Positions 25,426 through 33,667 of a stretch of DNA of 48,831 nt are shown here, piece by piece; position 1 is the stretch's first letter; every line of letters begins with the position of its first letter. A model generated the notes under the pieces. The model did no database searches, was not told the origin of the DNA, and saw nothing but the letters and a program-made list of their open reading frames with translations. This DNA is from Streptomyces spinosus (GTDB taxonomy: Bacteria > Actinomycetota > Actinomycetes > Streptomycetales > Streptomycetaceae): positions 1 through 48,831 of the forward strand of contig NZ_JAINRC010000034.1 of assembly GCF_020400655.1 (NCBI RefSeq), read 5' to 3'. Both the position numbers and the translations under genes were made by a program.

Positions 25426-26304
25426 ATGCACACGATCGACCTGGCCTACGTCGGACGGGGCCTGCACGAAGAACTCGCCGCCTACATCGCCGACCAGCAG
25501 GACTTCTACGCCGAAGAGGGCGTCCACGTCGCGCTGCGCGACGGCTGCACCTGGGACGTGGAACGGCTGCGCCGCTGCGCCACCATCGGGCTCGGCCGGG
25601 CACTGCTGTCACGACTGACCGACGGCACCCCGTGGGTCGCACTCAGTGTCAACACCCAACGCCCGCTGTTCTGGTTCCTGGCCCGCCCCGGCCTGACCTC
25701 CCTGTCCGACCTGGCCGGGCGACGGCTGGCGGTCCACGCCCCGCACACCCCTCCCGGCGCATTCGCCCGGATCGTGCTGCGAAAGGCCGGCCTGGATCCG
25801 GACCGCGACGTGAAGACCATCGTCCGCTCGCCCGGCGACTACGGCATGGACCTGCGCCGGCTCAACGACGGCAGCATCGACGCCGCCTACGTCGGCAGCA
25901 CCATGGCACCGGAGGCGGTGGCCGCCGAGCACGGCTGGAACGTGCTGGCCTGGGTCGGCGACCACTTCCAGATCCCCACCGTGGGCGTGGCCGTCGACCC
26001 CACCTACATCGCACCGGACGACCCCGCGGTCCATGCCGTCGTACGAGCCCACCGGCGCGCCCTTCAGGTGATCCACGACGACCCCGACACCACGGTGCGC
26101 CACATGCAGACGTTCCTCGGCGGACAGACCGCGGAAGAAGCCCGAGCCCACTACGACACGTTCATCGCGCCGTACTTCACCACGGACGGCCAGGCCGACC
26201 TCACTGTCGGCGACAAGGCGATCACCGCGGTCGCCGCCGAACTCGGCGTTCCCGCCGGCTTCACCGCGGCCGATTTCTACCGCACCGAGATCACCTCTGG
26301 CTGA
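25426..26304 (+). CDS. NMT1/THI5-like (periplasmic-binding-fold) protein without signal peptide
   Basis: The 292-residue protein has a type-II binding-protein fold of the NMT1/THI5 kind: ADQQDFYAEEGVHVALRDG, SLSDLAGRRLAVHAPHTPPG, LRKAGLDPDRDVKTIVRSPG and LNDGSIDAAYVGSTMAPEAV. It begins directly with MHTIDLAYVG, with no signal peptide or lipobox, and no ABC permease or ATPase gene is near. It is therefore probably cytoplasmic. Members of this fold include enzymes (THI5-type pyrimidine synthase, dihydroxyphthalate decarboxylase) as well as sensors, so an enzymatic or sensory role with the neighbouring SDR is possible. Substrate unknown. Confidence 0.8.
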   Translation: MHTIDLAYVGRGLHEELAAYIADQQDFYAEEGVHVALRDGCTWDVERLRRCATIGLGRALLSRLTDGTPWVALSVNTQRPLFWFLARPGLTSLSDLAGRRLAVHAPHTPPGAFARIVLRKAGLDPDRDVKTIVRSPGDYGMDLRRLNDGSIDAAYVGSTMAPEAVAAEHGWNVLAWVGDHFQIPTVGVAVDPTYIAPDDPAVHAVVRAHRRALQVIHDDPDTTVRHMQTFLGGQTAEEARAHYDTFIAPYFTTDGQADLTVGDKAITAVAAELGVPAGFTAADFYRTEITSG

Positions 26305-27013
26305 GGACGCGGCCTGGTACGCGGGCTCGGTACAGGGGTCGTGGACGAGCAGTGGCGGCGATCCCGGCGAGAGATCCGTCTGCGGGAGCGGCCGCGAACC
26401 CGCACCACCGGGGTCCGGCCGCGCTGTGACAGGTCTTCGCGTGCGGCGGCGTCATGGGGAATCCGGCTTCGTCCTCGAAGATGAGCCAGGCTCCACTGGC
26501 CGCCGCGAGTCTCCCGCGCAGGGCCACACCCCCTTGACCCACCCGGCCACCGCCTCGTCGTCCCGCTCCATGGCGCGCCGGGCCGGGACTTGCCAGGACC
26601 AGCCGTTACGCGCCAGCAGTTTCCGCACGCCCTGGATCGTGTAGGCGATATGGAAGCGCCGACCGATCACCGTCGTGATCCGCGCCAGTGTCCAACGCTG
26701 ATCGTCCCAGCCGTGCACGGCCGGCCCCTTGGCCAGCACCGCCTCCAGTTGCGCGAACTGCTCCTGGCTCAGCCTCGGCAACGATGCCGGCCCCTGCGAC
26801 CGCACGGCCCGCGTACCGCTCCTCCCCCTTCTGCCGCCACCGTTGTACCGAGCGGACGTTGATGCGCAGGGCCCTGGCGATGACCGAGCTCGCCTCGCCC
26901 TGGGCGAACCGCTCGGCTGCCTCGAGCCGTAACTCCTCGCGGAACCGCTGCCGTTCGGCAGTCGGCCCGCCTCCTTGTGGACACCGCATGCCCCGGTAAT
27001 ACCGCACGGACAA
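26305..27013 (-). mobile_element. IS630-family transposase relic, multiply frameshifted
   Basis: Three minus-strand frames together reconstruct an IS630-type transposase. The first (27013 down) gives the N-terminal HTH: LRLEAAERFAQGEASSVIAR and INVRSVQRWRQKGEERYAGR. A second frame gives LSQEQFAQLEAVLAKGPAVH, DQRWTLARITTVIGRRFHIA and GVRKLLARNGWSWQVPARRA. A third gives GAWLIFEDEAGFPMTPP, the start of the DDE region, then decays near 26310. At least two frameshifts and loss of the C-terminal catalytic residues make it inactive. No terminal inverted repeats were identified. Confidence 0.75.
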
Positions 27014-27074
27014 CGAGTCATCAGCCCCTACGACACCACGAGTTCAACCTCAGTAGATCGCGGGACGCATCGAC

Positions 27075-27317
27075 TCAGCCGCCGCTCTTGCGCCTGAACG
27101 ACCGCTGGCTCGCAGCCGGGCCATGGGCCGAACGCACCTTCGACGCATCGGACTTGGCGGCGATGTCAGCGGCGTCCGCCTGTGCACCGCGCTTGCGCGC
27201 CAGGGCTTCGCGGAACTTGCGCTTGAGGTCGTAGTTGCCGTCGCTGTCCGGCTCCAGAGGGGACGTCTCGGGGACAGCCGGCTCCGAACCTTCCGTAGAT
27301 ACGGGCTTTGCGGTCAT
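27075..27317 (-). CDS. DUF5302 family protein
   Basis: The 80-residue highly charged protein has the DUF5302 pattern: a variable acidic N-terminus, then NYDLKRKFREALARKRGAQA and a conserved tail HGPAASQRSFRRKSGG. I chose the ATG at 27317 (MTAKPVSTEG), with AGGAG six bases upstream; the open frame reaches 27350. Function is unknown; such proteins are common small cytosolic proteins in actinomycetes. It lies 205 bp downstream of the DEAD-box helicase gene in the same direction. Confidence 0.85.
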   Translation of the reverse strand: MTAKPVSTEGSEPAVPETSPLEPDSDGNYDLKRKFREALARKRGAQADAADIAAKSDASKVRSAHGPAASQRSFRRKSGG

Positions 27318-27513
27318 GGTGATCTCCTGAGTTCGGGGGTGGTCAAGCACAGCTTGTCATGCTGGGCGCAGCGCGAGGCGCCGGCAACGTCATTCTGCTC
27401 CGTTTCGGCGGGTATCCCTCTCGCGGCCAAAGGCGTTGACTTCGTGAGTGAGGCGCGCATGACGACTTCGAGCCGGGCCGAGGGTCGCCGATCCCGTGGC
27501 CAGGCTGCCAGGG

Positions 27514-27532
27514 CAACGGCTCTCAGCCGTTG
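27514..27532 (-). terminator. Hairpin spanning the helicase stop codon
   Basis: CAACGGCT-GAG-AGCCGTTG (read on the minus strand) is a perfect 8-bp stem with a 3-base loop. The helicase stop codon (27523-27525) lies at the loop and stem edge. It probably acts as a terminator or 3'-end stabiliser for the helicase mRNA. Confidence 0.5.
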
Positions 27533-28938
27533 CGACGCACGAGGGCGGCCCTGCTGGCCTCGGCGAGCTTGCGGGCCTCGCCGGCCTTTCGGGACTTGCC
27601 GCCGGCGCCGCGGGAGGTGCCCTTGCTGGTGCCGAGGCCGCGGAAGGGAGCGTTGGTGTTCTTGGGCCGAGGGACGGTGGGCTCGCCGTCGAGCGGGATC
27701 CCGGAGGGAGTCCTGGCGCCGGTGATCCGGCTCAGCTCCGCCTCGCCCGAGCGCACCTTGGTGACGGTCGGCTCGATGCCGGCTTCGGCCATCACGCGGC
27801 TCGTCTCGCGACGCTGGCCCGCCAGCACGAGCGTGACCACGCTGCCGGACTCACCGGCGCGCGCGGTGCGACCCGCCCGGTGCACATAGTCCTTGGGGTC
27901 GGTGGGCGGGTCGACGTTGACCACGAGATCGAGGTCGTCGACGTGCAGGCCACGGGCCGCGACGTTGGTCGCCACCAGAACGGTGATCGCACCGTTCTTG
28001 AACTGCGCCAGGGTCCGTGTGCGCTGCGGCTGGGACTTGCCGCTGTGCAGGGCCCCGGCGTGCACTCCACTGGCCCGCAGATGCCGGGTGAGCTGGTCGA
28101 CGGCGTGCTTGGTGTCGAGGAACAGCAGTACGCGGCCGTCGCGGGCGGCGATCTCCGTGGTGACGGCGTACCGGTCGGGGCCGTGGACGACCAGCACGTG
28201 GTGCTCCATCGTCGAGACCGCTCCCGCGGAGGGGTCGACCGAGTGGACGACGGGGTCGTGGAGGTAGCGGCTGACCAGCTGATCGACGTCGCGGTCCAGA
28301 GTGGCCGAGAACAGCATCCGCTGACCGTCGGGACGCACCTGGTCGAGCAGGTCGACGACCTGCGGGAGGAACCCCAGGTCGCCCATCTGGTCGGCCTCGT
28401 CCAGCACGGTGATCCTCACCCGTCCCAGGCGGCAGGCGTTGCGCTCGATCAGGTCGTGCAGGCGTCCGGGGGTGGCGACGAGCACCTCGGCCCCCTCACG
28501 CAGCGCGGCGATCTGCCGGCCGATCGACATGCCGCCGACGACCGTGGCCATCCGCAGCCCCAATGCCTCGGCGTACGGCGTCAGCGCCTGCGTGACCTGC
28601 TGGGCCAGCTCCCGGGTGGGCACGAGGACCAGAGCAAGGGGCTGCTTCGGTTCCGCGCGCCGCCGGGCCGTCCGTGTCAGCAGCGGCAGGCCGAAGGCGA
28701 GCGTCTTGCCCGAGCCGGTGCGCCCGCGCCCCAGGACGTCGCGCCCCTCCAGGGCATCGGACAGCGTGGCGGCCTGGATCGGAAAGGGCTCGCGCACCCC
28801 GAGTCCGCTCAGCGTCCGCAGCACCTCCGTCGGCAGTCCCAGACCGGCGAAGGTGACGGCCGGGAACAGCGCCGGAGTCGTTGCCTCCGGCTGGGCGGGA
28901 CTGCCGTACGCGATGCCGGAGTCATGGGGATGCTTCAT
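27523..28938 (-). CDS. DEAD-box ATP-dependent RNA helicase
   Basis: The 471-residue helicase shows the full motif set: Q-motif FAGLGLPTEVLRTL with PIQ, Walker A GRTGSGKTLAFGLPLL, PTRELAQQV, TPGRLHDL, DEAD variant VLDEADQMGDLGF, SAT in MLFSATLDRDVDQLV, VLVATNVAARGLHVDD and HRAGRTARAG. The tail is basic (KNTNAPFRGLGTSKGTSRGA and onward), typical of RNA-binding C-termini. The ATG at 28938 is preceded by GGAAGG; upstream open frame to 29175 is probably untranslated leader. Such enzymes unwind RNA in ribosome assembly or cold adaptation. Confidence 0.92.
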   Translation of the reverse strand: MKHPHDSGIAYGSPAQPEATTPALFPAVTFAGLGLPTEVLRTLSGLGVREPFPIQAATLSDALEGRDVLGRGRTGSGKTLAFGLPLLTRTARRRAEPKQPLALVLVPTRELAQQVTQALTPYAEALGLRMATVVGGMSIGRQIAALREGAEVLVATPGRLHDLIERNACRLGRVRITVLDEADQMGDLGFLPQVVDLLDQVRPDGQRMLFSATLDRDVDQLVSRYLHDPVVHSVDPSAGAVSTMEHHVLVVHGPDRYAVTTEIAARDGRVLLFLDTKHAVDQLTRHLRASGVHAGALHSGKSQPQRTRTLAQFKNGAITVLVATNVAARGLHVDDLDLVVNVDPPTDPKDYVHRAGRTARAGESGSVVTLVLAGQRRETSRVMAEAGIEPTVTKVRSGEAELSRITGARTPSGIPLDGEPTVPRPKNTNAPFRGLGTSKGTSRGAGGKSRKAGEARKLAEASRAALVRRNG

Positions 28939-29351
28939 GAACAGCCTTCCGCAAGGGAACGTACCGAGGAAGGCCCGGCGGGTTGGAACTGCCCACGCAC
29001 AAGCCGAGCGCAACAGGCAGAATCGCCCACCGCGACGACCACGCAAACGCGTAAGGCTAACACATGGCATACCCTCGCGCCGCGTCCCTGTGTACAGGTG
29101 TTGGCAGCGGGTCGGCCTGGAACAACCGTTCCCCTTGAAGAACGGCCCCACCCCACGGGCGAACTGCCGAGCCACGCGTCGAGCCTTACGAGCGGGACGC
29201 CGGGCGGGACAGCCGGCCCCCGCTGCGGGTGCAGGTCAGCGTGCGCAGCATTCAGCACTCTTGGATGGTGCCGGCCATGAGGTTGGTGGCGCCGCTCGTA
29301 GGTGTTGACCTTCGAGTTGGTTGAAGCTCCACGATGGCGAGGTGCCGACTT
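28939..29351. other. Intergenic region, likely long helicase leader
   Basis: No gene is evident. On the minus strand this is the region upstream of the DEAD-box helicase; several cold-shock-type helicase genes have long untranslated leaders, so a structured 5' UTR is possible. It also contains the 3' flank of the LAL gene that ends at 29352, which is transcribed in the same direction. Confidence 0.35.
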
Positions 29352-32132
29352 CTACCGGTCGAGAGCGTTAAGGGCGTCGCGCAGGGCCGTCCGGGAGGTG
29401 ATGTTCAGTTTGGGGTAGATCTGGTAGAGGTGTGCGCCGATCGTCCGGTGCGACAGGAAGAGGCGCTCCGCGATCTGTTTGTTGGTCAGCCCGCTCGCTG
29501 CCAGCGTGGCGATCTCGAACTCCTGGGCCGTCAGGGTTCCTCTGCCTCCCCTGCCCCCCGTGTCGGCCGGGACCGCGACGCCGCTCGCGCGCAGTTCGGA
29601 CTGGGCGCGCACCAGCCAGGGTGTTGCCCCCAGCTTCTCGAACGCCCTGCCCGCCAGGGTCAGTTGCTCGCGCGCCTCCTTGGTCGCGCGTCGGCGCCGG
29701 AGGCGTTCGCCGTACAGCAGACGTACCCGCGCGACGTCGAAGGGCCAGTCCTCGGGGTCGGCGAGGGACAGGGCCTGCTGGAACAGCTCCTGGGCATCGT
29801 CGTTTGACGACGTCAGCGCCTCGCACGCCAGCACGAACATGTGCAGGCGCGGAGAGAGCCGCGCCATCGCGGACTCCCGCAGGGCCTTCGTGTGGGTGGC
29901 GGCCTCGGCGGCCCGTCCTGACCTGAGCGCGGCCTCCACCAGGTCCAGGGCACCGGCCATGGCATGGGGCAGATACGGGGCGAGGGGCGTGAGCGGGCTG
30001 ACGGCGGTGGCCTGCCGGAAGGCGGTCTCAGGGTCCCCGTTGCCGAGCGCGGCCAGGCTCCTCGCGTGGAAGGCCAGCGCGCGGGCGCCATGGGCTCCGC
30101 GGGGGACGGCCCAAGCGATGATCTCCTCGCAGAGTGCCTCGCAGGCTTTCACGTCACCGCGTGCCCCGGCCACCAGCGCCTGCACGAACTGGAACTTGCA
30201 GGAGAAGAACGGGTAGCCGTACTCCTTGCACAGGGCGAGCCCTTCGCCGGTCAGGCGCATGGCCTCGTCCCAGCGGCCCTTGTAATAGTCGTCCAGGCCG
30301 AGGTGGATCAGGGCGGAGAGGTGTCTGCGGACGGGTGCGGCGCCCGCGCGGGCCTGCTCGACCAGGCGGAGGGACACCTCCCGTACGTCCGCCAGCCGGT
30401 CCGGGTAGACGGCGCAGGTGCTGACCCGTACGACGTGTGTCGCGTCGCCCAGGTCGGCGAGCTGCTCGTCGAGGACGTCCAGTCCTCGGTAGCCGGTGCG
30501 GGCCGGATCGGCGAAGGTCTGGGCGCACGCCCACAGCAGATCGGGCGGCGCGGGCGTCATCCGGTCCAGGGCCCGGAACAGCGGCGCCCACTTCTCCGGG
30601 TCACCGCTGTACCAGCACAGCGTGATCAGGGTGAACAGCGCTTCGACCAGGGCCTCGTCGGCGGCGTCGTAGCAGTGTCCGCCGGCCTCGATCGCACCGA
30701 CCAGCAGCCGGTGGGCGGTGTTGACGTCCCCGTCCTGGTTGATGAGCAGCAAGGCTGAGGCCGCCGCCGCGTGCAGGGAGCCCTCCCGGATGGCCGGGTC
30801 GGCGCGGCGGGCGCCGACCAGCAGACGGGAGGCGTCCGCCATGTCGCCGCCCGCGTCGGTGCCGATGTAGGCGGCCTCCGCCAGCCGTCGGCTCTCGTCG
30901 GCCGGTGAGACGCTGAGGCCCGCGGCGCGGGTGAGGGCCGCCACCGCGCCCAGCGCGTCGCCCCGCCCCAGGCGCAGGCGGGCCGCCTGCTCCAGCAGTT
31001 CGGCGACGGTCTCGTCCCGCCCCGTCGTCGCTTCGCCGAGGTGGCCGGCCCTGCGTTCGGGCTGGTCGACGAGGACCGCGGCGAGCGCCTGGTGGGCCCT
31101 GCGTCGGTCGGCGGCACTGGCCTGGGCCACCACCGCGGATCCGATCAGGGGGTGCCGGAACGACATCCTCCGGGAGCTGGCAGAGACCTCCACCAGCCGA
31201 TCGCGCTCCGCGGGCTCCAGGAGGTCGGCGGCCTCGCGGCCCCCGGCCGCGGCCTCTATGACCGCGAGCTCACCGGTGCCTTCGAGCGCAGCGATCAGCA
31301 GCAGTTCACGGGTGGGGCCGGGCAGATCGGCCACCCGCGAGGTGTACAGGCTCTGGAGGCGTTCGCTCAGCGGCAGGACCGAAGGCACCGCCGCCGGCGC
31401 CGTACGCTGTTCACGGTCGAGGGCGGTGGGCAGTTCCACCAGTGCGAGCGGGTTGCCGCGTGCCTCCGCGGCGATGCGCCGCCGTATCTCGTGGGACAGG
31501 CCCGGGTGCTCCTGGGCGAGGAGCGCGGCCGATGCCGCGGCGTCGAGCGGCTGGAGGTGGTGCTCGGTCAGCCCGCTCGCCTCGAAGAAGCTGTCGGAGG
31601 TGACGCGCGAGGCCGCGAGGAAGCTGACGCGGCTGCCGACGAGACGCCGCGCGATGAAACCGAGGACGAAGGTGGTCGGCCGGTCCAGCCAGGGCAGGTC
31701 GTCGACGACGATCAGGAGCGGGGTGTCGTGGGCGACCCTGCGCAGCAACAGCAGGGCCGCAGTGGCGGTGAGCAGCCGCTCGGGGGGCGGACCGCTGCCG
31801 ATGCCCACGGCGACCTTGAGGGCGTCCCGGTGACCCCTGTCCAGCAGATCGAACGATTCGAACAGAGGGACGAGCAGCTGGTTGAGACCCGCGTAGCTGA
31901 TGTCGGTCTCGAACTGCACCCCGCTCACCCGCAGGACGCGCACGCCGTCGACTGCTGCCTGCGCCGCCACGGCGTCGAGGATCGCGGTCTTCCCGATGCC
32001 CGCCTCCCCTGACAGCAACAGGGCCGCACCGTGGAGGGAGCCGCTGAAGTGGGAGCGTACGAACTCCAGGTCCTCGTCCCGCCCGATCAACCGCCCGGAC
32101 GCAGGGCGCGACAATTGGCCGAGGTCGTTCAT
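29352..32132 (-). CDS. Large ATP-binding LuxR-family (LAL) regulator
   Basis: The 926-residue LAL regulator has an N-terminal ATPase (GRLIGRDEDLEFVRSHFSG, Walker A LLSGEAGIGKTAILDAVA at about residues 40-57, Walker B TPLLIVVDDLPWLDRP). The middle is a long helical-repeat region. The C-terminal LuxR HTH reads LTAQEFEIATLAASGLTNKQ, AERLFLSHRTIGAHLYQIYP and LNITSRTALRDAL. It differs in sequence from the two LuxR ATPases in the left third. Its target is unclear: it is flanked by the helicase and by pseudogenes, with no obvious pathway partner. LAL proteins often activate metabolic clusters. Confidence 0.88.
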   Translation of the reverse strand: MNDLGQLSRPASGRLIGRDEDLEFVRSHFSGSLHGAALLLSGEAGIGKTAILDAVAAQAAVDGVRVLRVSGVQFETDISYAGLNQLLVPLFESFDLLDRGHRDALKVAVGIGSGPPPERLLTATAALLLLRRVAHDTPLLIVVDDLPWLDRPTTFVLGFIARRLVGSRVSFLAASRVTSDSFFEASGLTEHHLQPLDAAASAALLAQEHPGLSHEIRRRIAAEARGNPLALVELPTALDREQRTAPAAVPSVLPLSERLQSLYTSRVADLPGPTRELLLIAALEGTGELAVIEAAAGGREAADLLEPAERDRLVEVSASSRRMSFRHPLIGSAVVAQASAADRRRAHQALAAVLVDQPERRAGHLGEATTGRDETVAELLEQAARLRLGRGDALGAVAALTRAAGLSVSPADESRRLAEAAYIGTDAGGDMADASRLLVGARRADPAIREGSLHAAAASALLLINQDGDVNTAHRLLVGAIEAGGHCYDAADEALVEALFTLITLCWYSGDPEKWAPLFRALDRMTPAPPDLLWACAQTFADPARTGYRGLDVLDEQLADLGDATHVVRVSTCAVYPDRLADVREVSLRLVEQARAGAAPVRRHLSALIHLGLDDYYKGRWDEAMRLTGEGLALCKEYGYPFFSCKFQFVQALVAGARGDVKACEALCEEIIAWAVPRGAHGARALAFHARSLAALGNGDPETAFRQATAVSPLTPLAPYLPHAMAGALDLVEAALRSGRAAEAATHTKALRESAMARLSPRLHMFVLACEALTSSNDDAQELFQQALSLADPEDWPFDVARVRLLYGERLRRRRATKEAREQLTLAGRAFEKLGATPWLVRAQSELRASGVAVPADTGGRGGRGTLTAQEFEIATLAASGLTNKQIAERLFLSHRTIGAHLYQIYPKLNITSRTALRDALNALDR

Positions 32133-32496
32133 CGAGCTACTGTCCCCCAGAGCCGCGGTACTGAAAGCCGGGTGCCGAAGGCCGTGGTCCTCCTGTCAGC
32201 GCTCGCATCCGCACCGCGTGTCATTGCCCAAGCGCAAGGGTGTCCACCTCTCGACGTCACACGCGCCAGGATACTGCGCACGCCCCGGTGGATCAGGGCG
32301 GGCCCCGGTACCGTCGCAGAAGCAGCCTCCGCCACATACGCGTAAGGGTCCCCACGTTCGCGGGGCGACGGACGGCCAACTGATACACCCCGCTCAGCGG
32401 GCTGTCGGCGGGCGATGCACCGGTCACACCTGTCGTCCTGAGGCCGTCCCACACACTCACATCCGACGCAACCTTCCGACACGGGCCGTCCACGCC
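32133..32496. other. Intergenic region upstream of the LAL gene
   Basis: No coding frame has protein character. It should contain the LAL promoter on the minus strand. A single GTCCCCACG..CGGGG element at about 32347-32367 resembles half of a Streptomyces CRISPR-like repeat, but is not repeated. Confidence 0.35.
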
Positions 32497-32885
32497 ATGG
32501 GGCTCGGCCACGCGGTGCAGGGTCTCACGTCCGCCTTCAACAGTGTGGTCGTCACCCAGGACACCGCGACCGATGTGGGTGATCTCGACGGATGGGGCAG
32601 CAGCCTGTCCGCCCAGGCGCTCGGCAAGGCCGGGGTGAGCGCGGGCTCGACCGTCTCCCACAACGGGCTCGACTTCGTCCGGCCCACCGCCGCCGGCAGC
32701 GTCAGGAGCACCGGCACGGTCACCACGGGCGGTCTGGACAACGTCGTCTCCTCAGGTCAGACCGTGGCAATCAACGGCACCCACGGCAGCACGCTCGGCT
32801 TCCTGGTTGATTCGAGCTACGGCCCCGCCGGGGGACCGGCGACCATCCGCTACTCGGACGGCAAACAAGGGCCGGCCGAGGTGCG
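32497..32885 (+). pseudogene. Glycoside hydrolase C-terminal accessory domain remnant
   Basis: The frame from 32497 encodes about 125 residues resembling the beta-sandwich C-terminal domain of actinobacterial glycosidases (alpha-mannosidase, fucosidase or mannosidase type). It contains LTSAFNSVVVTQDTATDVGD, LDGWGSSLSAQALGKAGVSA, GLDFVRPTAAG, NVVSSGQTVAING and STLGFLVDSSYGPAGGPATI. The catalytic part is absent, and the domain breaks off at about 32870 before IS5-like sequence. I infer a truncated end of a lost secreted glycosidase gene. Confidence 0.55.
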
Positions 32886-32949
32886 CGCTTCGGCGGGCCC
32901 TTGCACGCGTGCACGCCGTACCGCCGGACCATCACACGGGGCTTCCCCC

Positions 32950-33475
32950 TTGATCGTGGACACCGGTTGTCATGCGGCGTGGGACCGGATCGAGCCGTTG
33001 ATGCCGGCCGATCCGGTCCGTGGCCGGCGGTGGGCCGACCACCGTCGCACTCTTGAGGCCACCGCGTGGAAGTACCGCACCAACTCCCCCTGGCGGGACC
33101 TCCCTCCAGACCGTCCACAAACGGCCGATCAGGTGGCCCTCGACGGCACCTGGGAGATGATCCTCGCCGCTGTCCTGTCGGCGGCGGACGCCGACGACGA
33201 CATCGACTGGACGGTGTCGGATGACTCCACGGTCCTCCGGGCCCACCAGCACGCCTCCGGGGCACGTAGAAGCGGGCGGGCCGCGCCGGGGAACCAGCCG
33301 ACCACGCTCTCGGACGCTCCCGCGGCGGACTGAGTACGAAGTCCGGGCGGTGATCCCGCAGCCTTCCGACCAGATCGGCCACCGCCTGCGACGGGGCCGA
33401 CGCGGAGGCCGCCCACCCGGCTTCGACCGGGAGGTCTACAAGCAGCGGAACACCGTCGAGCGGTGCATCGGCGTC
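32950..33475 (+). mobile_element. IS5-family transposase relic with internal deletion
   Basis: The first part reads CHAAWDRIEPLMPADPVRGR, RRTLEATAWKYRTNSPWRDL, DGTWEMILAAVLSAADADDD and DIDWTVSDDSTVLRAHQHAS. This is an IS5-group transposase up to the first catalytic Asp region. After 33333 a second frame gives QPSDQIGHRLRRGRRGGRPP then GFDREVYKQRNTVERCIG, the C-terminal end with the final Glu. About 100 central residues and the frame are lost, so it is inactive. Inverted repeats could not be placed. Confidence 0.72.
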
Positions 33476-33667
33476 CGCCCCGGCGGAGGGCATGCGCCAA
33501 GCCGCCGACCCGGGATGCCCCGGACGCGCGGTGGCCGACGACGCCGCCGGGTCGCGGCGCAACTGTGCCACGGCGCAAGAGCGACATGTGCGACCCCTTG
33601 AACGACGGCTGGGGAGGCCACAGGATCCAGTGATCTTTCGCTCTTCGCCGCGTCTCAGGAGTCTTCT

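Noticed and set aside
32340..32370. GTCCCCACGTTCGCGGGG resembling a Streptomyces type I-E CRISPR repeat
   Set aside because: It occurs once, with no second copy at about 61-bp spacing and no cas genes in the window.
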